Positions 5,571-5,707 of a stretch of 5,707 nucleotides of DNA are shown one piece after another (the first letter of the stretch is position 1; the number at the start of each line of letters is the position of its first letter). The translations under genes were made by a program, and so were the position numbers. The DNA comes from DATAFT01 sp035544635 (lineage in GTDB: Bacteria; Acidobacteriota; Thermoanaerobaculia; Multivoradales; Multivoraceae): contig DATKDQ010000221.1 of assembly GCA_035544635.1 (NCBI GenBank), positions 1 to 5,707 on the forward strand. Reading direction: 5' to 3'. Below the pieces are notes generated by a model. That model saw nothing but the letters and a program-made list of their open reading frames with translations, was not told where the DNA came from and did not search any database.

Positions 5571-5707
5571 ATGCCCGGACCGCTCGCAGGCTTCCGCATC
5601 GTCGACCTCACCGCCGTGGTGGCCGGACCGCTCGCGACCGCTCTCCTCGCCGATCAGGGAGCCGAGGTGATCAAGGTGGAGCGCCCGTCGGGCGACATCC
5701 AGCGCCA
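5571..5707 (+). CDS. CaiB/BaiF class III CoA-transferase, N-terminal fragment (runs off window)
   Basis: The first 45 residues of a family III acyl-CoA transferase, which moves CoA between carboxylic acids through an aspartyl-CoA thioester in the cytoplasm. The N-terminus is diagnostic: GPLAGFRIVDLT (3-14), VVAGPLATALLADQGAEVIK (16-35), then VERPSGD (36-42), the usual CaiB/formyl-CoA transferase opening with its Rossmann-like first helix. The catalytic Asp lies beyond the right edge. The start is ATG 5571; an in-frame GTG at 5562, three codons earlier, is an alternative, and neither has a strong Shine-Dalgarno. Substrate cannot be told from this fragment; carnitine, oxalate, 2-methylacyl-CoA racemase-like and aromatic acid enzymes share this start. 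Confidence 0.92.
   Translation, partial: MPGPLAGFRIVDLTAVVAGPLATALLADQGAEVIKVERPSGDIQR

Noticed and set aside
1..5707. Defence system, mobile element, biosynthetic cluster or CRISPR array
   Set aside because: There are no transposase, integrase, nuclease, toxin-antitoxin, NRPS/PKS or spaced-repeat signatures; all genes fit ordinary metabolic or unknown chromosomal families.

Overview
The window is very GC-rich, with strong G/C bias at third codon positions. The gene set is a secreted sulfatase, a nitronate monooxygenase-like flavoprotein, a CaiB-type CoA-transferase, a radical SAM enzyme and an exported methyltransferase. Together these suggest a chromosomal segment from a high-GC environmental bacterium, for example a myxobacterial, 'deltaproteobacterial' or Binatota-like lineage. 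That placement is inference from composition and gene content, because no marker gene is present. I see no rRNA, tRNA, CRISPR array, insertion sequence, phage gene or plasmid function.

Layout: (1) 2-802 (+) is the C-terminal part of a radical SAM protein cut by the left edge. (2) 804-2948 (+) starts one base after that stop and encodes a Cys-type sulfatase with a signal peptide, a complete catalytic motif set, a C-terminal membrane segment and a disordered, repeat-containing tail. (3) 3019-4203 (+) is a nitronate monooxygenase/2-nitropropane dioxygenase family flavoprotein with a good ribosome binding site. (4) 4204-4267 separates convergent genes and holds an AT-rich perfect palindrome. (5) 5456-4268 (-) is a two-gene unit: an exported class I SAM-dependent methyltransferase, then a two-repeat TFIIB-type zinc-ribbon protein that starts with TTG behind a clear Shine-Dalgarno. 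(6) 5457-5570 is a divergent intergenic region. (7) 5571 to the right edge (+) is the N-terminus of a class III (CaiB/BaiF) CoA-transferase that runs off the window.

How the genes work together: the radical SAM gene and the sulfatase are almost certainly co-transcribed. The sulfatase needs its active-site Cys oxidised to formylglycine, so it is fair to ask whether the radical SAM protein is the maturase, but the visible C-terminal part does not look like a standard anSME. The NMO could be read through from the sulfatase or have its own promoter. The methyltransferase and zinc-ribbon genes form a separate minus-strand pair. I found no convincing new multi-gene system. The items most worth a second look are the unexplained palindrome, the membrane-anchored sulfatase tail, the exported methyltransferase and the radical SAM/sulfatase coupling.
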